Source: Eucalyptus grandis (taxonomy: Eukaryota > Streptophyta > Magnoliopsida > Myrtales > Myrtaceae). From it: a stretch of 64,000 nt of DNA. A model generated the notes under the pieces. That model had not been told where the DNA came from, searched no databases, and saw only the letters and a program-made list of their open reading frames with translations. The position numbers and the translations under genes were made by a program. The stretch covers positions 24,260,559-24,324,558 of the forward strand of contig NC_052614.1 in assembly GCF_016545825.1 (NCBI RefSeq), written 5' to 3'. Shown piece after piece: positions 47,791 through 59,826 of this stretch. The first letter of the stretch is position 1. Each line of letters starts with the position of its first letter.

Positions 47791-48935
47791 TCATATTTTA
47801 CCCCTACACATTCTGGTTGCTACTAATTACTACTGGTCTAACTCTCATACTCTGCATTGTCTCTCTTTTGGATGTCTGCATTGAACTTTTAAGAGGATTC
47901 ACCAACTGTCCAGGGCTTCCCTGCTTCATTCGGGTTTCGGTCTTTCCCTTCTTTTGACAACTCTATAAAAGAGTCCTCTCTTGTTGAAAATGTACGTATC
48001 TCATCGTTGACGAATACCTATAAGACTGAGCTAAAGATTTATTCGACTTATTTAACATGGGTGAAATTAAACAATAATTATAAGTAAACGTAAGTTCAAT
48101 TACATAGTAAGCAAATTATTATTTAGCTTTATTTTGTCTTGTGCCGGTGGCAATAAGGGAGTTAGATGTCGCAAAATCGATAATAAGTTGATTTACGACT
48201 CAGTTGATATAATTAGGGTCAATATCCATGAATTTTAATTGATTATATGGTGTTCAGATGGCGAAAAAACTAATTGATTTATAGAAAAAGTTTCCATAAA
48301 CTGATATCAATTTTAGATTTGGGAAACATGACTTCTCTTTATATACGTAATTTTCAGTAAAACAAACATACCTATAGTAGAGATATTTAACATTGGTTAC
48401 TCGTTCCAAAATAAAGCCAACTATAGGCTTAGCATGATTGTTTTATGATTAGACACATCACTGCGAGAATTAATTATCCAAGAGCAAGCTTTAGATAATT
48501 GACACATACGTGTTTTAGTTTGGGCGTGGACTATTTCCGTTCCTCCCTAATGCGACTAAATTCATCCCACTTTCGTTAGATAGACAAAATCAACTTTAGA
48601 TGATTTCCATATTTTCACGGTTTTCTTCAATTTAGTTATTTTCTTATTTCAGGTCCCTTCGCAACTTAACTTATCACTGTTTAGAAAATACAAATTGACC
48701 TCTTCTTCATCATTGCTCTTATCTTAAAACATCCATTCTTTCTTACTCAAACATTGAAGGCTCACTTTTATGGTCGATTTGTGACTTGTTATATTAAATT
48801 ATGTTTCAAGTTTTAGCCTGTGTACGAAATCTGAGCCGTTTGGAGGATTTTGGTTTGTTCAATTTTAGTGTAACCAGTAATCTAATTTAAATTTGGGTTT
48901 TGTTGAATGGTGGTTTTGTTTTTGTTTTTGTTTTT
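47791..48935. other. Spacer without recognised genes
   Basis: AT-rich DNA between the F-box relic and the retrotransposon block. No domain or clear terminal repeat was seen. Confidence 0.5.
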
Positions 48936-49043
48936 TTATCATCAAAATAATATTACATTTATTTTCACCGAATTACGAAAGAAATCACACAGTCTTTGTA
49001 AATGTAATATTATCATCAAAATAATATTACATTTACAAAGACT
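48936..49043. repeat. Perfect hairpin plus direct repeat at retrotransposon breakpoint
   Basis: A 23-bp perfect inverted repeat, 48991-49013 and 49021-49043, surrounds the 7-base spacer CATCAAA. A 26-bp direct repeat (TTATCATCAAAATAATATTA..) at 48936-48961 recurs at 49010-49035 and runs directly into the truncated gag. This is the border between ordinary DNA and the Copia block. Confidence 0.92.
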
Positions 49044-50563
49044 TTCTTGAAGTGATTTTTGTAAACCTCTCTCGAAAGCCTTTTCTTAATTCTTTCTTTT
49101 ACTTTAGGAAAATCAATCAAGGGAATTGTTTCTTGTCATACCAGACCGGACTTATTGAAGTAAGGTCTTTGTCTTTGAAAGAATTTTCTCAAGTTTTTCA
49201 GATCCCATAGAAAATTTCTTTGATATATTAGATAAGTTCTGTTTTTTTAGAAAATCATTTTCTTTTAAAAGATTTTCTTCATTTTTTTAAGATTGGAAAT
49301 GAGACAAGTCTAGACTTTTAACTCTTTCGCTAAAATATTTTCCTTTTGTTTTAGAGCTGAGTTTTCCTTTTTTGTTTGGAAATACTTTTGAGAGAAGTCT
49401 TAAGACTAAAGCATAGTTCCTCAATATATTTAGAAACTTTGACAGGAATTTTAAAATTACTTGCCTCAAATTCACCGTCCGAGTCCGATCCGAGTCCGAT
49501 CCAGTCCGAGTCGATTGTGCCATCGACATAGATTGGCATATTCATTATCACTTTCTTCACACTCGTATCACTCCAGGTTTCAACTTTGAGAGCTTTTCGA
49601 AATTTTTCAGCTTTTCCTTTCTTCTTCTTGAAGAGAGGACGGTTAGGTCCCGATGTGTCCCTTTTTCTTGCATTCAAAGCGAGACTACATCTTTGTTTGG
49701 TTCCTCATCATCACAGACTTGGTCTGGCTGTCTTTGAAAGCCTTGTTTCTTTGAGTTGAACCTTCTTCCTTTTCTATTTAGTTTTCTGAATCTTCTTATC
49801 ATGAGAGCAAGCTCCTCATCGTCCATATCATCTTCAGAACTGTAACATCGAATCATCATTTGATTTTAATGCAATGGATTTCTTACCTCTTGGATCTTCA
49901 TCTTCATTGATCCTTTCCACTTCATAGGATTTGAAGAGTTCCAATCGGCTCATCAGATAGTGGCATAATTCTCTGCGTCTCTCTTATCGAAGTCTTTATG
50001 TGATTCCAATCCTTGGAGAGTCCACGCAGTAGCTTGTTTACCTTCATGGGATCAGAAGTTGGTTGACCTTGATTTTCAAGACCATTCACAATATCTCGTA
50101 AAACGACTAAACATGTCGATATTGATTCTCCCGGCTTCATTCGAAGGCTTCGTATTGATCGAGAAGAATGTTGATTCTTGTTTCATTCACTCGTCTGTTC
50201 CTTCATAGGTGATATGCAATCTGTCCCAAACTTCTTTGCTGTACCACAAGAAGATATTCTATTATATTCAGTTGGTGATAAAGCACAATATAAGGAATAA
50301 ATTGCTTTTGCATCGAGTGTCCGTCTCTTGGTTATTTCTTCCCGAGACATTCCGCTGGATTCTTTAGTTTCTTTTCCTCTTTCAGAGACTGATGCAGTGG
50401 TAGGAGTAATTCCTTTTTCTACAACGTCCCATTCCAGAGGATCCTTTGATCGTAGGAAAGCTTTCATCTTGTTCTTCCAGATGTTGTAATCCTTTCCATC
50501 AAAGTAAGGTGGTATGGTATTGCTTTGCCCTTCCATCAGCCCTGGTGCTAGCATACTAGCCAT
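49036..50563 (-). pseudogene. Truncated gag of a second SIRE-like Copia copy
   Basis: Begins at the ATG complement at 50561-50563 (MASMLAPGLMEGQSNTIPPY; FDGKDYNIWKNKMKAFLRSK), a UBN2-type Copia gag. It follows the same order as the gag at 60480-62186, to which it is closely similar. It stops at 49036 just before the zinc knuckle, in the middle of LSREVYKNHFKKVF. Frames are broken at several points. It lies directly left of the LTR at 50627-51526, which serves as its 5' LTR. A degraded primer-binding site (GCTCGATACCA, 50614-50624) stands in between. Confidence 0.82.
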
Positions 50564-50626
50564 GGATCTTTTACTATGAAGTAAAACACTTCAAATAAAG
50601 TAAGTACACATGTGCTCGATACCAAT

Positions 50627-51526
50627 TGATATTGCTAGTATAAACACCTAGAGGGGGTGAATAGGCGCACAAACAATTTTTCTCAAATACGGACGCAATT
50701 CTTAACAGATTGAAATACGATCGAGGTAGAGAGAGTAAGGAAGAGAAAATCAAACACATGATTTATAGTGGTTCGGCTTATTCCAAGCCTACGTCCACTC
50801 TTTCGCACCGACGGCCCACCGGCTGGATTTCACTATGATCAAAAGAGAAGTTACAGCCACGACTTTGCCTTGATTTCACGGTGTAGATGTTCTATCACAC
50901 CTCCTCAAGGTCTCTCACAAATATAGACTCTCTTTTGTATACAAGTATTCGCTCAAGAGATTTATCTAAACAAATAGGAGCTTCGAGACTTTGGAATTCT
51001 TCTATCGCGCACTCTACTTAAACAACTAAGAACGTCTTCCTTATATACTCCTTTATGCCATCATACCCGTTGGCACTTTCCAAAGGAATTCCTCCAATCT
51101 ACCTGTTGGACGGAATCAATTAGGAAGATCGTTCGAGCTATTAAAGGAACGTGTTGATAGCCCATCAATCTGTTCGCCCATACAATCGGGATCTTGGTTT
51201 CCATAAGCGAGAACCTTCCAATAATATTTAGACAATCATCGAATCTTCAGTCATTGAATCAATCTTGATCAATCAAAGGATTCGATACATCTTCTCCAGC
51301 CACGAGATCTTCTCCGGATGATAAGGTTAAATCCTGAACAAAACATCCAGGTTCGGGATAACCTTTCTTCAACGGATCAAAGACTTGTCAATGAGGATAG
51401 ACTTTGAGTCTTGAGTCCGGCTGTCCGGAAGTCTTCGACTTTAACTAACGAGAGTCCGAGACCTTCGGACTAGATCGACGGAAACATTTTGTCAACTTCA
51501 AAACTCTTCACGAGGATTTCTCCAAC
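50627..51526 (-). repeat. Copia LTR shared by two elements
   Basis: 900 bp; the minus strand begins TGTTGGAGAAATCCTCG and ends ...AGCAATATCA. It is homologous end to end to 62249-63150. On its right lies a polypurine tract, making it the 3' LTR of the large element. On its left lie a PBS remnant and gag, making it the 5' LTR of the truncated copy. Confidence 0.9.
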
Positions 51527-51539
51527 AATCTCCCCTTTT
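51527..51539 (-). other. Polypurine tract
   Basis: The minus strand reads AAAAAGGGGAGAT immediately before the 3' LTR start (TGTTGG). This is the plus-strand primer site expected of an LTR retrotransposon and fixes the LTR border. Confidence 0.85.
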
Positions 51540-51899
51540 TGATGGTGACAAAACATTCCTGCAGATTTGGATAACTTTGACCTGCAGAACATTTCTCAAC
51601 CACATATGCATATCTTATAGAAATAAATGGCTAATAGAACAACACTAGAATCTGCAACCACAGAAAATAGGTTAGTCTAGTATATGATTAAGCCATTCAT
51701 AAGATATCAATATTGATTAATAAAAGCAGTAAAATCAAGTCCAAGTCTAGGCGGTTCTTATCCGGACACAAAACAAAGTCAAAGTCCTGTCAAAAACAAA
51801 CAAGACAGTTAAACACAATCCAACAAACAGTTAAAAAGATTGAAAGTTTTCAAATCATGCATCTCTCCCCCTTTTGTCATCATTTAAAAGGATGAGATG

Positions 51900-53996
51900 A
51901 AATCAAGATTGCTTGGGAACGCGGACAAGCTGGAAATCTTCCATAGATCGAACAATGCCTTCCAGCCTTTTAAAGTCTTCCTTGTTGTACAACCTCCTCA
52001 CTCTTGGCATTGGCCTGATTCTGAATAGAGAGGGCTTGCATCTTTTCATTTAATGAACAGGAAGAAGCTTGACTTTCATTCTTCAAGCTTTGAACTTCGC
52101 ATCCCAATGTATAAATCTGACCTTTCATCTCCAAGAGAATATCCATGATTCTGCGAAAATCTGCTCCATTATCGCTCCGAGTACTTGCTTCGCTCGTTCG
52201 ATGGAGTAAAGCGGACGATGGTGGATCGGCATAATCTCGCAGGTTGGGCGATGAAGCTTCATGACCTTCCTCTGGAAATTGAGATGCATAAACATCTTCG
52301 GGTCCGCACGCGAGCGATCGACTCCTTCACTTTCATCCGGAAATGAAGATGTCACTCCTTTCTCCCGAACTCCCCCGTTTTCATGCCTACGAGGTGGAGA
52401 AGAGATTTCCTCGGGTTCTCCTTCTCTTCTTTCTTCTTGGTCTTTCTTGCTTTCTTGCTTCTTGCTCTGTTTCTCTTTCTTATTCTTCCTTCTCCTTTGC
52501 TTCTCTTTCTTCTTCTTCCTTCTCCTCTGCTTCTTTCGTCTTTTGTTCCGATTCTTTTTGTGGAACAGGACGACTTAAGTTCTTCAAAGCCATTGCAGAG
52601 ATGGTGATGTCATCGTCATCATCTTCATCCTCAACGAGGAGAGCTCTTCTTTTCTTTGATGGAGCAGCCATGGGCTCCTTCCCTTTTCTCTTAGCAGCAG
52701 AAGAGAGTTGATGAGACTTGGCAGGAGTCTTCTCCTTGAATTTCTCCAATTCCTTGCTCGGCCCTTCGGACGCATTTTGGTCACCATTTTCAGTCCTACC
52801 ACCATATGATCGCATGATCGAACACAAAAGATTTGCGGAGGCTGAATATTCGAGATGTCCGAACAACTTCGTAACAAGGCTTGGGTAAGGGAGTTGACCT
52901 CTCGTCCTTCATCATCGCTCTATACATGTGAAACATGACAAGTATGAGGGAGAGAAAACTTCTTTCCACGAGAGGATGGCGTACATCAACTTTGCCTCGA
53001 GCTTGAAACATCGGTTTTGGAAGTTGATTTGGTGAAGGCAATTAATCACAGTCTTGTGAAGCAAGATGTTGAATGCATTCATCCTTGAGTAGGTGATCTT
53101 CTCTTCGTTCTCCCTGTCTTTCACCAGTTCAAGTGTGACCCGAGCAATGGAAACTTTAATCGGTTGATATCTGCCTTTCTCAACTTTTAACACATCTGCC
53201 AGCATATCCATATCCATATCCACAACATAGTCTTGTTCTTTGACACTGAAGGAAAATCTATTCGCATCTAAAAAGCTAAGATTTGAATAGAAGTATGCAG
53301 TCAATTCAAAGCATAAGCCTCGGTTGAGTCGAATGAGAACTTTTCAAGTTGAAGATAACCGAACTTTTCCCTCAAGTTCACTTTCACAAAGCATCCAGAA
53401 AATCAAAGTCCACACTCCTAGGGTTTATTACCCCACGCTTCAAAGCAATTTTGAGTACGAATCCTTTTGTTCCTTTGATCTGAACAAATCTCCCATTTTT
53501 CCTTGAATTTCAGCCGCAATACCCATTTTCGGTTGAAATAGACTCAAATTGTCATTGTCATTCCCATCTACAGGATTTGGCCCCGGTCACGAGGATCACT
53601 TGGGATATTCGCAAGGGTTTCCTCACCACCCCTTTACGAGCGATTCCCAAACTTTTCATTCTTTTGAGAAAGATATATTCGTTCCTATATCCTTTTTCTT
53701 TAACAAAATCATCAACATAGTTCAAAAAGAGTACGAATTCCTTTTAAAGCACGATATAGCTTGTAGATAAAAGCGAGGCTTTTGAACTCTTACGGTCCGC
53801 TTCCTCGATGATTTCTTTCGATCTTCGATCAACAACGCCTTGAGGACTAGATGGTGGAGATTGATGCTGCTGAGAATGTTGTGGGCTCGGTTGCTGATCC
53901 GAGAAACTTCATCTTGGCAAGACCGAAGTGCGTAGGCCCCTCACTCATTCTGTGGTCCCCTTTTGCGATTCTTGACGACTTTCGTGAAGAAGACAT
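51900..53996 (-). pseudogene. Third ORF of Copia element (env-like position)
   Basis: Starts at the ATG complement at 53994-53996 (MSSSRKSSRIAKG) and runs left to about 51900 with frameshifts. Parts: a basic Ser-rich N-terminus; a domain with MTAYFYSNLSFLDANRFSF and VARVTLELV-like blocks (52912-53304), similar to the plant transposon-protein domain seen in SIRE-type ORF3; a Lys/Glu-rich stretch with an acidic EDEDDDDDI run (52480-52866), which on the other strand looks like a Phe/Ser-rich frame; and a coiled-coil-like tail (LEMKGQIYTLGCEVQSLKNE). ORF3 of SIRE elements has been compared with retroviral env by position only; nothing here shows an envelope function, and no clear signal peptide or membrane anchor is visible. 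Confidence 0.65.
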
Positions 53997-54420
53997 CTTT
54001 AATGGTGTTTGGAAGTTTCTAGCTTGACTTTCCCGGAAAAGATGATAACTTTTGAAGATTTAGCGAAGAAGACAAACGGGAATGGAAGATCGATGCTTTC
54101 TAGGGTTTTTTGAGAGAGAAGAGATTAGAAAAGTGAAGAGAAATCGACAGTGTTCGTTTGGTTAAAAAGAAAAGTAAACGAACCGTCACAAAGGAAATAA
54201 AAATATGCCTTTTCAAAATAACTGTTTTTATCCGTAAAAATAGCTATTTCAAAAATAACTTCCCTTTTGAAAATGAATCGATGTAATATTTACGGCAACA
54301 ATTTAAACACAGTCTGATGATCGTACATTTTCAAGATAAGATTGGAGAGAGAAAGACTTACAGTCTGAAGGTCGAGACAAGACTATTGATAAAGTCTTGT
54401 AAGCCTGAGTCTGAAAGTCT

Positions 54421-56857
54421 TTAGACTTTGATATCCTCATACCTCAAAATATTGAGTCGGGGTCCGTATAGACTCAAATTGATTTTTCTCCAAAGGCTTC
54501 GTGAGTATATCAGCCAGCTGATTCTTTGAGTCAACAAATTGAATTGAAACATCTCCAATTTAAACATGATCTCTAATAAAGTGATGTCGAATTTATATAT
54601 GCTTCGTTCTTGAGTGGAGAATTGGATTTTTGGTGAGGTTGATAGCGCTGGTGTTGTCGCAATTAATCTCTGTGCATGAGTCTTCGATTTCAAAATCTCT
54701 TAGCTGTTGTTTTATCCATAGAATTTGTGAACAACAGCTTCCAAGAGCTACATACTCTGCTTCTGTTGTTGAAAGAGACACAATACTTTGTTTCCTTGAA
54801 AACCAAGACACTTTGATTCGCTTCCAAGCAAGCGGCAAGTTCTGAAGTGCTCTTTCTATCAACTCCGCAACCGGCTAGATCTGCGTCTCGAATATCCCGG
54901 AAGTTTAAAGTCTCCCTTCTTAGGATACCAAAGACCGATGCTTGATGATGAAGCAACGTATTTAATGATGCGTTTGGCAGCAAAGACCGAGATGGGATTC
55001 TCTAGGATCCGATTGAAACCTAGCACGAGATGCAAACACTCAACAAAATATCAGGTCTAGAAGCAGTAAGATAAAGAAGTGATCCAATAATGCTCCTGTA
55101 CAGCTTTTGATCAACTTTCTTCCCTTCTTCATCTTTGTTTATCTTTAAAGAACTTGACATTGGTATGTTAGTCTTTTTGCAATTTTCCAGTCCAAACCTT
55201 TTGACAAGATCATTAACATATTTTTCTTGAAAAATGAAAGTTCCTTCCTTCAATTGTTTTATTTGAAGACCAAGAAAGAATGTTAATTCTCCCATCATAC
55301 TCATTTCAAACTCATCCTACATAGACTTTGAAAATTTATTGCATAGACTTTCATTAGAGGATCCAAAAATAATATCATCCACATATATTTGAACAAGTAA
55401 GAAACTTTTATTTTCCTTCTTGATAAATAAAGTCGTATCTACTTTACCTTTGACAAAACCATTTTGTAATAGGAAATTACTTAACCTATCGTACCAAGCC
55501 CGAGGTGCTTGCTTTAAACCATACAAAGCCTTTTTCAGTCCGAAGCGAGTCGGCTTCTTTGGGTCTTCAAACCCTTGCGGTTGTTCCACATAAACTTCCT
55601 CATGGATAAATCCATTTAGGAAGGCGCTTTTGACGTCCATTTGGAATAACCTGAAATTCTTATAACAAGCAAACGCAAGTAATAGTCGAATAGCTTCTAA
55701 CCTTGCCACCGGAGCGTAAGTCTCATCATAGTATATTCCCTCTTCTTGCGTATATCCCTTGGCCACGAGTCTTGCTTTATTTCGTACGACTTTTCCTTTC
55801 TCGTTCATTTTGTTTCGAACACCCATTTAGCTCAATGTTTTACCTTTTGGTTGGGATGTCAATTCCCAAACATCATTTATGCTGAACTGGTTCGAGTTCT
55901 TCTTGCATAGCTTCAATCCAGTTTTCATCGATAAAGCTTCTTCTATGCTCTTTGGTTCAATTTCGAAACGAGTGCCACAAAGACTAGACTCTTCTCACCT
56001 TTTGGATCAGTGCGAATTCGCATTCATTTCGCCGATTATAAGATCTTTGGGATGACCGGACTTATGCTTCCAGTTACTTGTTGATTTGTCCGGTTGATGA
56101 TCTCTTTCTTTATTTGGATCTTCACTAACAACGATCGATGCTGGTTTTCAAGAGTCCGAGATGCTTCTTGAGTTGTAGACTTTGGAGGGTGCAGTAGGTT
56201 GATTCTTCTTGATGAGTCGACTTGATTCATCTTGCATTGAGTCTTGAAATTTGACATTCATTGACTCCTCTACGATCGACTCTTCTTGTTATAGACTCGT
56301 AAGCTTTGCTTGAAGTAGAATATCCAAGGAAGATACCTTCATCGATCTTTCTTCAAACTTACCAACTCGATCTTTTGTATTTTTCAATATAAAACATTTG
56401 CAACCAAATACATGAAAGTATGAAACAATAGGCTTCTTTTCTTTGAATAACTCATAAGGGGTTTTCGAAGAATAGATCTTAAGAAAACTCTATTGATGAT
56501 ATAGCAAGTTATGTTGAAACAAACGCCCAAAATCGAGAAGAAATTCTACTTTCAATTAAAAGAGTTCTAGCCATTTCTTGAAGAGATCTGTTTTTCTTTC
56601 CACAACTCCATTTTGCTTTGAGGAGTATACGGAGAGGAAAACATATGCTTACACAGATTCATCACAGAATTTTGTAAAATCTTGATTTTCAAATTCACCT
56701 CCATGATCTGTTCTTATACTAGAGATAACACAACCTTTTTCATTTTGAACCTTTTTAGCAAATTTTTCAAAATACGAAAAGGTTTCGGACTTACTTGAAA
56801 GGAAATATACCCAAGTAAAACGAGAGTAATCATCAACAATTACTAGGCAATACTTCT
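54421..56857 (-). pseudogene. Copia pol: integrase 3' part, reverse transcriptase, RNase H
   Basis: From right to left: integrase catalytic core after the nested insertion (CLVIVDDYSRFTWVYF; a TDHGGEFEN block; QNGVVERK), then pre-RT linker, RT ([44 protein letters not shown] at 55374-55385; MGELTFFLGLQIKQL) and RNase H (STTEAEYVAL; DNTSAINLTKNP, 54593-54862). These are the standard Ty1/Copia motifs. At least four frame breaks separate the blocks, so no active polyprotein exists. The insertion point of the solo LTR lies between the RGKK and YCLVIVDDYSR blocks. Confidence 0.9.
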
Positions 56858-58407
56858 TGTGACATCCCGATTTTTCTCAATTTTATTTTCAGTCAATTGA
56901 GTCGGGCAATTCATCCGTGCATGGAACTCGTCTCTTAGAGTTGGCCACTCACGAGGGAACTAGTTTATTGAGCGAAGTAATTAAGGAATTTACCGCGTCG
57001 GACTTGGGGTGATCACCCTCGGGTTTGATGCAAGAAAATTTCCCAAAAGCTACTCAATGGATTAGGCGAAAGCTGAAATAGCATCGGATTGAATTCAACC
57101 GTAAAATTGGGATTGAACTTAGAAGTTGGAAGCCGGTCATGTCACATACCCTATTAGGAACCTTGGATTAAATTATGGACTTTGATTTGGACTCAATTGG
57201 AAGAGAATTGATGGAAATTGAAGTAATTAGATGTGCAAGGACTTGGACCCCGGCGGAAAATGAAATCGAACCTATTGGACTAAAGTTGTGGAAGGTTTGG
57301 AGTTAGTGGATGATGATGTCACTAGTGAGGTCATGGATGAGGCAAGATGGGCTAGGGTGGTGACAAGTGGAAGGTGGGGATGAGGACTTGGAAAGGTGGG
57401 ATGTCACTTCCCTCTTGTCCCCATCACCCTCAAGCTTTGAATTTGGAGGGAGAGAGAGGGAGTGTGCGTGCGAACCGGAGGATCGGCCGAGCTCCGTCCG
57501 CTCCTTCGCCACTCGACCGTCGCCGCCGCCTCGTCCGCCGTTCGCCGGAGCTCGTGTCGCCGCTCGCACGCGCGCGACCGCACGCCCTCCCGCGCCGAAC
57601 CGCTCGCCTCCGTCTCCGCCGCGAGTCCCGCACCGTCGCAGCTCAAGCCGTCCGCTGCTCGCCGCCGCGGGCTCCGTCGCCGCCGTTCGCCGCCGTAAGC
57701 CACTGCCCGAGCCCTAGCTTCCTTCGCCGGTCATTCTCCGCCGTTTCTCCGTCCGTTCAGCCGCCATTCCGCCGCCCCTTCAAGCCGGTTAGTTGCTGGA
57801 AAGAAAACCGAAGGTCTAGCATCTTCCGAGCTCGTTTTGGTTCCCTTCTAGTGCTCATTTGGTCTTGATCCGTGTAGGTTTGTCGTCGGCGTCGTCGAGC
57901 TCTTCGCGGAAACCCGTCGGAAAGCGATTCCGGTGAGTTTACCTCACTAATCCGCGATTAGCGAGATAATGATGCCCTAAGTATGTTTAGCTTAGGTTGA
58001 TTGAGATTAGGTGGATAGATTGGCTTAATTGGTTGTGGATTATATTATGGTGATTGTTTAAAGTAAATGATGTTTAGTTTAATGATTAAGTATGTTTATT
58101 TTTAAAATAAACCTTGATGTGACTTAAAGGAGTTTATTTACGAATTAAATAAATGCCTCGAAATTGTTGGATTATTTAACAATATTTCCTATTCCGAAAT
58201 TCATTAAAATATTATTTTTATAAAAAAAAAAAAAACTCGAAAAATTTATTTTGACCCTAGTTGCTCAGTATGTCGTGCCGATCATTCTTTGTGCTTGTAG
58301 AATTTGAAATTTATGATTGGTTGTGGCGAATTGAATGTGATTTCGATTTATGAGGATTCTTTATATAATCCTAAATGTGGGAATTGAGGAGAGATGAGGT
58401 CGTGAAT

Positions 58408-58756
58408 ATGCCACCTATTAGAGGTCGCGCCCAGTGGGGCCGTTTTATGCCACCTATTAGAGGTCGCGCCCGATGGGGCCGTGATATGCCACACGATAAA
58501 GGTCGCGCCCGATGGGGCCGTGATATGCCACCGATAAAGGTCGCGCCCGGTGGGGCCGTTTTATGCCACCTATTAGAGGTCGCGCCCGATGGGGCCGTGA
58601 TATGCCACACGATAAAGGTCGCGCCCGATGGGGCCGTGATATGCCACCTGATAAAGGTCGCGCCCAGTGGGGCCGTTTTATGCCACCTATTAGAGGTCGC
58701 GCCCGATGGGGCCGTGAATTGCCACCTGTTAAAGGTCGCGCCGAGTAGGGCCGTAG
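58408..58756. repeat. 39-bp minisatellite, nine units
   Basis: About nine head-to-tail units of the type ATGCCACCTATTAGAGGTCG + CGCCCGATGGGGCCGTGAT. The unit is 13 codons, so most of the plus frame reads as MPPIRGRARWGRD repeats. Units alternate between GTGAT and GTTTT endings and between CCTATTAGAGG and ACGATAAAGG cores, giving a higher-order pattern. Confidence 0.95.
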
Positions 58757-58823
58757 TTGAGAGCAATGATTGATTTGCTAGAATGACATGTAATCGGCCG
58801 AGTCGATTGATCGCTGAGACGAT

Positions 58824-58967
58824 CCAAGTGGTTGAATTGGTTTGGTGATGTGATTGTACCATGGGTGTTTGGTTATCATAATTCCAAGTGGTTGAATTGG
58901 TTTGGTGATGTGATTGTACCATGAGTATTTGGTTATCATAATTCCAAGTGGTTGAATTATATAAATT
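58824..58967. repeat. 60-bp tandem repeat, about 2.4 units
   Basis: CCAAGTGGTTGAATTGGTTT...ATAATT occurs at 58824-58883 and 58884-58943, with two differing bases seen, and a partial third copy follows. Confidence 0.93.
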
Positions 58968-59826
58968 GTGCTAACCTGCAGATGAGGGCTAAGCCGAGGT
59001 AAGTCTTCTATATGTTGTGGCTAAGCTACTTCGGGGTGTATTTACTTTCTAATAGAGGTTTAGGAGGGGTTGAACTTGTTGAGACAAAGTCTCATCCCGG
59101 TTTGGGGAAAAAAATTACAGGACCGTAGATGGCGAGACCCCCGGAGATGAGTGGCCTGCCAACGGAGATTGACCAGACGACTGAGAGTACTCCTGACCCC
59201 GGGAGCCCCTGGGTCTATCAGTTGGTGAGGACCACCATTTGGGTCGAGGTGAACGTGGATAATAGAGTACCTTACTTTTTAGGGCTTGGTTTCGTACCGG
59301 AGCGAGACAATGTTAGGATTGGCCCCCTTGACGGCATGGACATTCCATGGCGGTGATGACTGCCATTTTGGGAGAAGGTGTAGCGAGATCATCGATGGTC
59401 GAGTGATCAACGCTTCGCCCCCGGCCTCTTGGGTGGACCGATCCCGAGGATGTAGGGTCGACCAATGGGGACGACCAATAGTCCTAGGATTGTGTCTTTT
59501 CCTTTTGGGCGGCTGATTCGTCTTTGTGCGAGGCTAACCCTCTTTTGATGCACATAGACTCGACCCATTTTTGGTGCATAGGCCCCGGATCCGGTTGATG
59601 TATGTAAGCCTGGTTTGTTAATGATATATGAAAGTATGTTGTTTGATTTTGAATTGATGTTCCTGCTGTTCCTATCCCGTATGCTTTTGTAAGGGGTTTT
59701 CTTAATATGTTCCGCTTGCGCATTAAAGAAATAAATTGGGGTCGGCGACACTACCTGGGCATGTCGCATTTCCACGACCATGGCGGGTTGTTTCACGTGT
59801 CTCGGGGTTCGGGGCGTGACACTTCT

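Larger units (their letters stand above)
56858..59821 (+). mobile_element. Solo LTR (2964 bp) nested in Copia integrase, TSD CTTCT
   Basis: Starts TGTGACATCCCGATTTTTC and ends ...TTCGGGGCGTGACA. Perfect 5-bp CTTCT lies at 56853-56857 and 59822-59826, and removing the insert makes the integrase continuous. It belongs to the same family as 21358-24769. The interior contains a GC-rich tract (57470-57780), a 39-bp array (58408-58756), a 60-bp duplication (58824-58967) and a short plus-strand frame at 59129-59356 of unknown meaning. No PBS, PPT or pol. Confidence 0.9.

Noticed and set aside
52261..52711. Plus-strand Phe/Leu/Ser-rich frames that look like a membrane protein
   Set aside because: They are the complement of Lys/Glu-rich repeats in the Copia third ORF on the minus strand.
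57303..57868. Overlapping Arg/Ser/Pro-rich frames up to 164 codons
   Set aside because: Composition artefact of the GC-rich part of the nested solo LTR; all six frames are open at once.
58408..58756. Coding repeat protein (MPPIRGRARWGRD repeats)
   Set aside because: The frame is a by-product of a 39-bp unit; no start context, no conserved flanks, and it lies inside a solo LTR.
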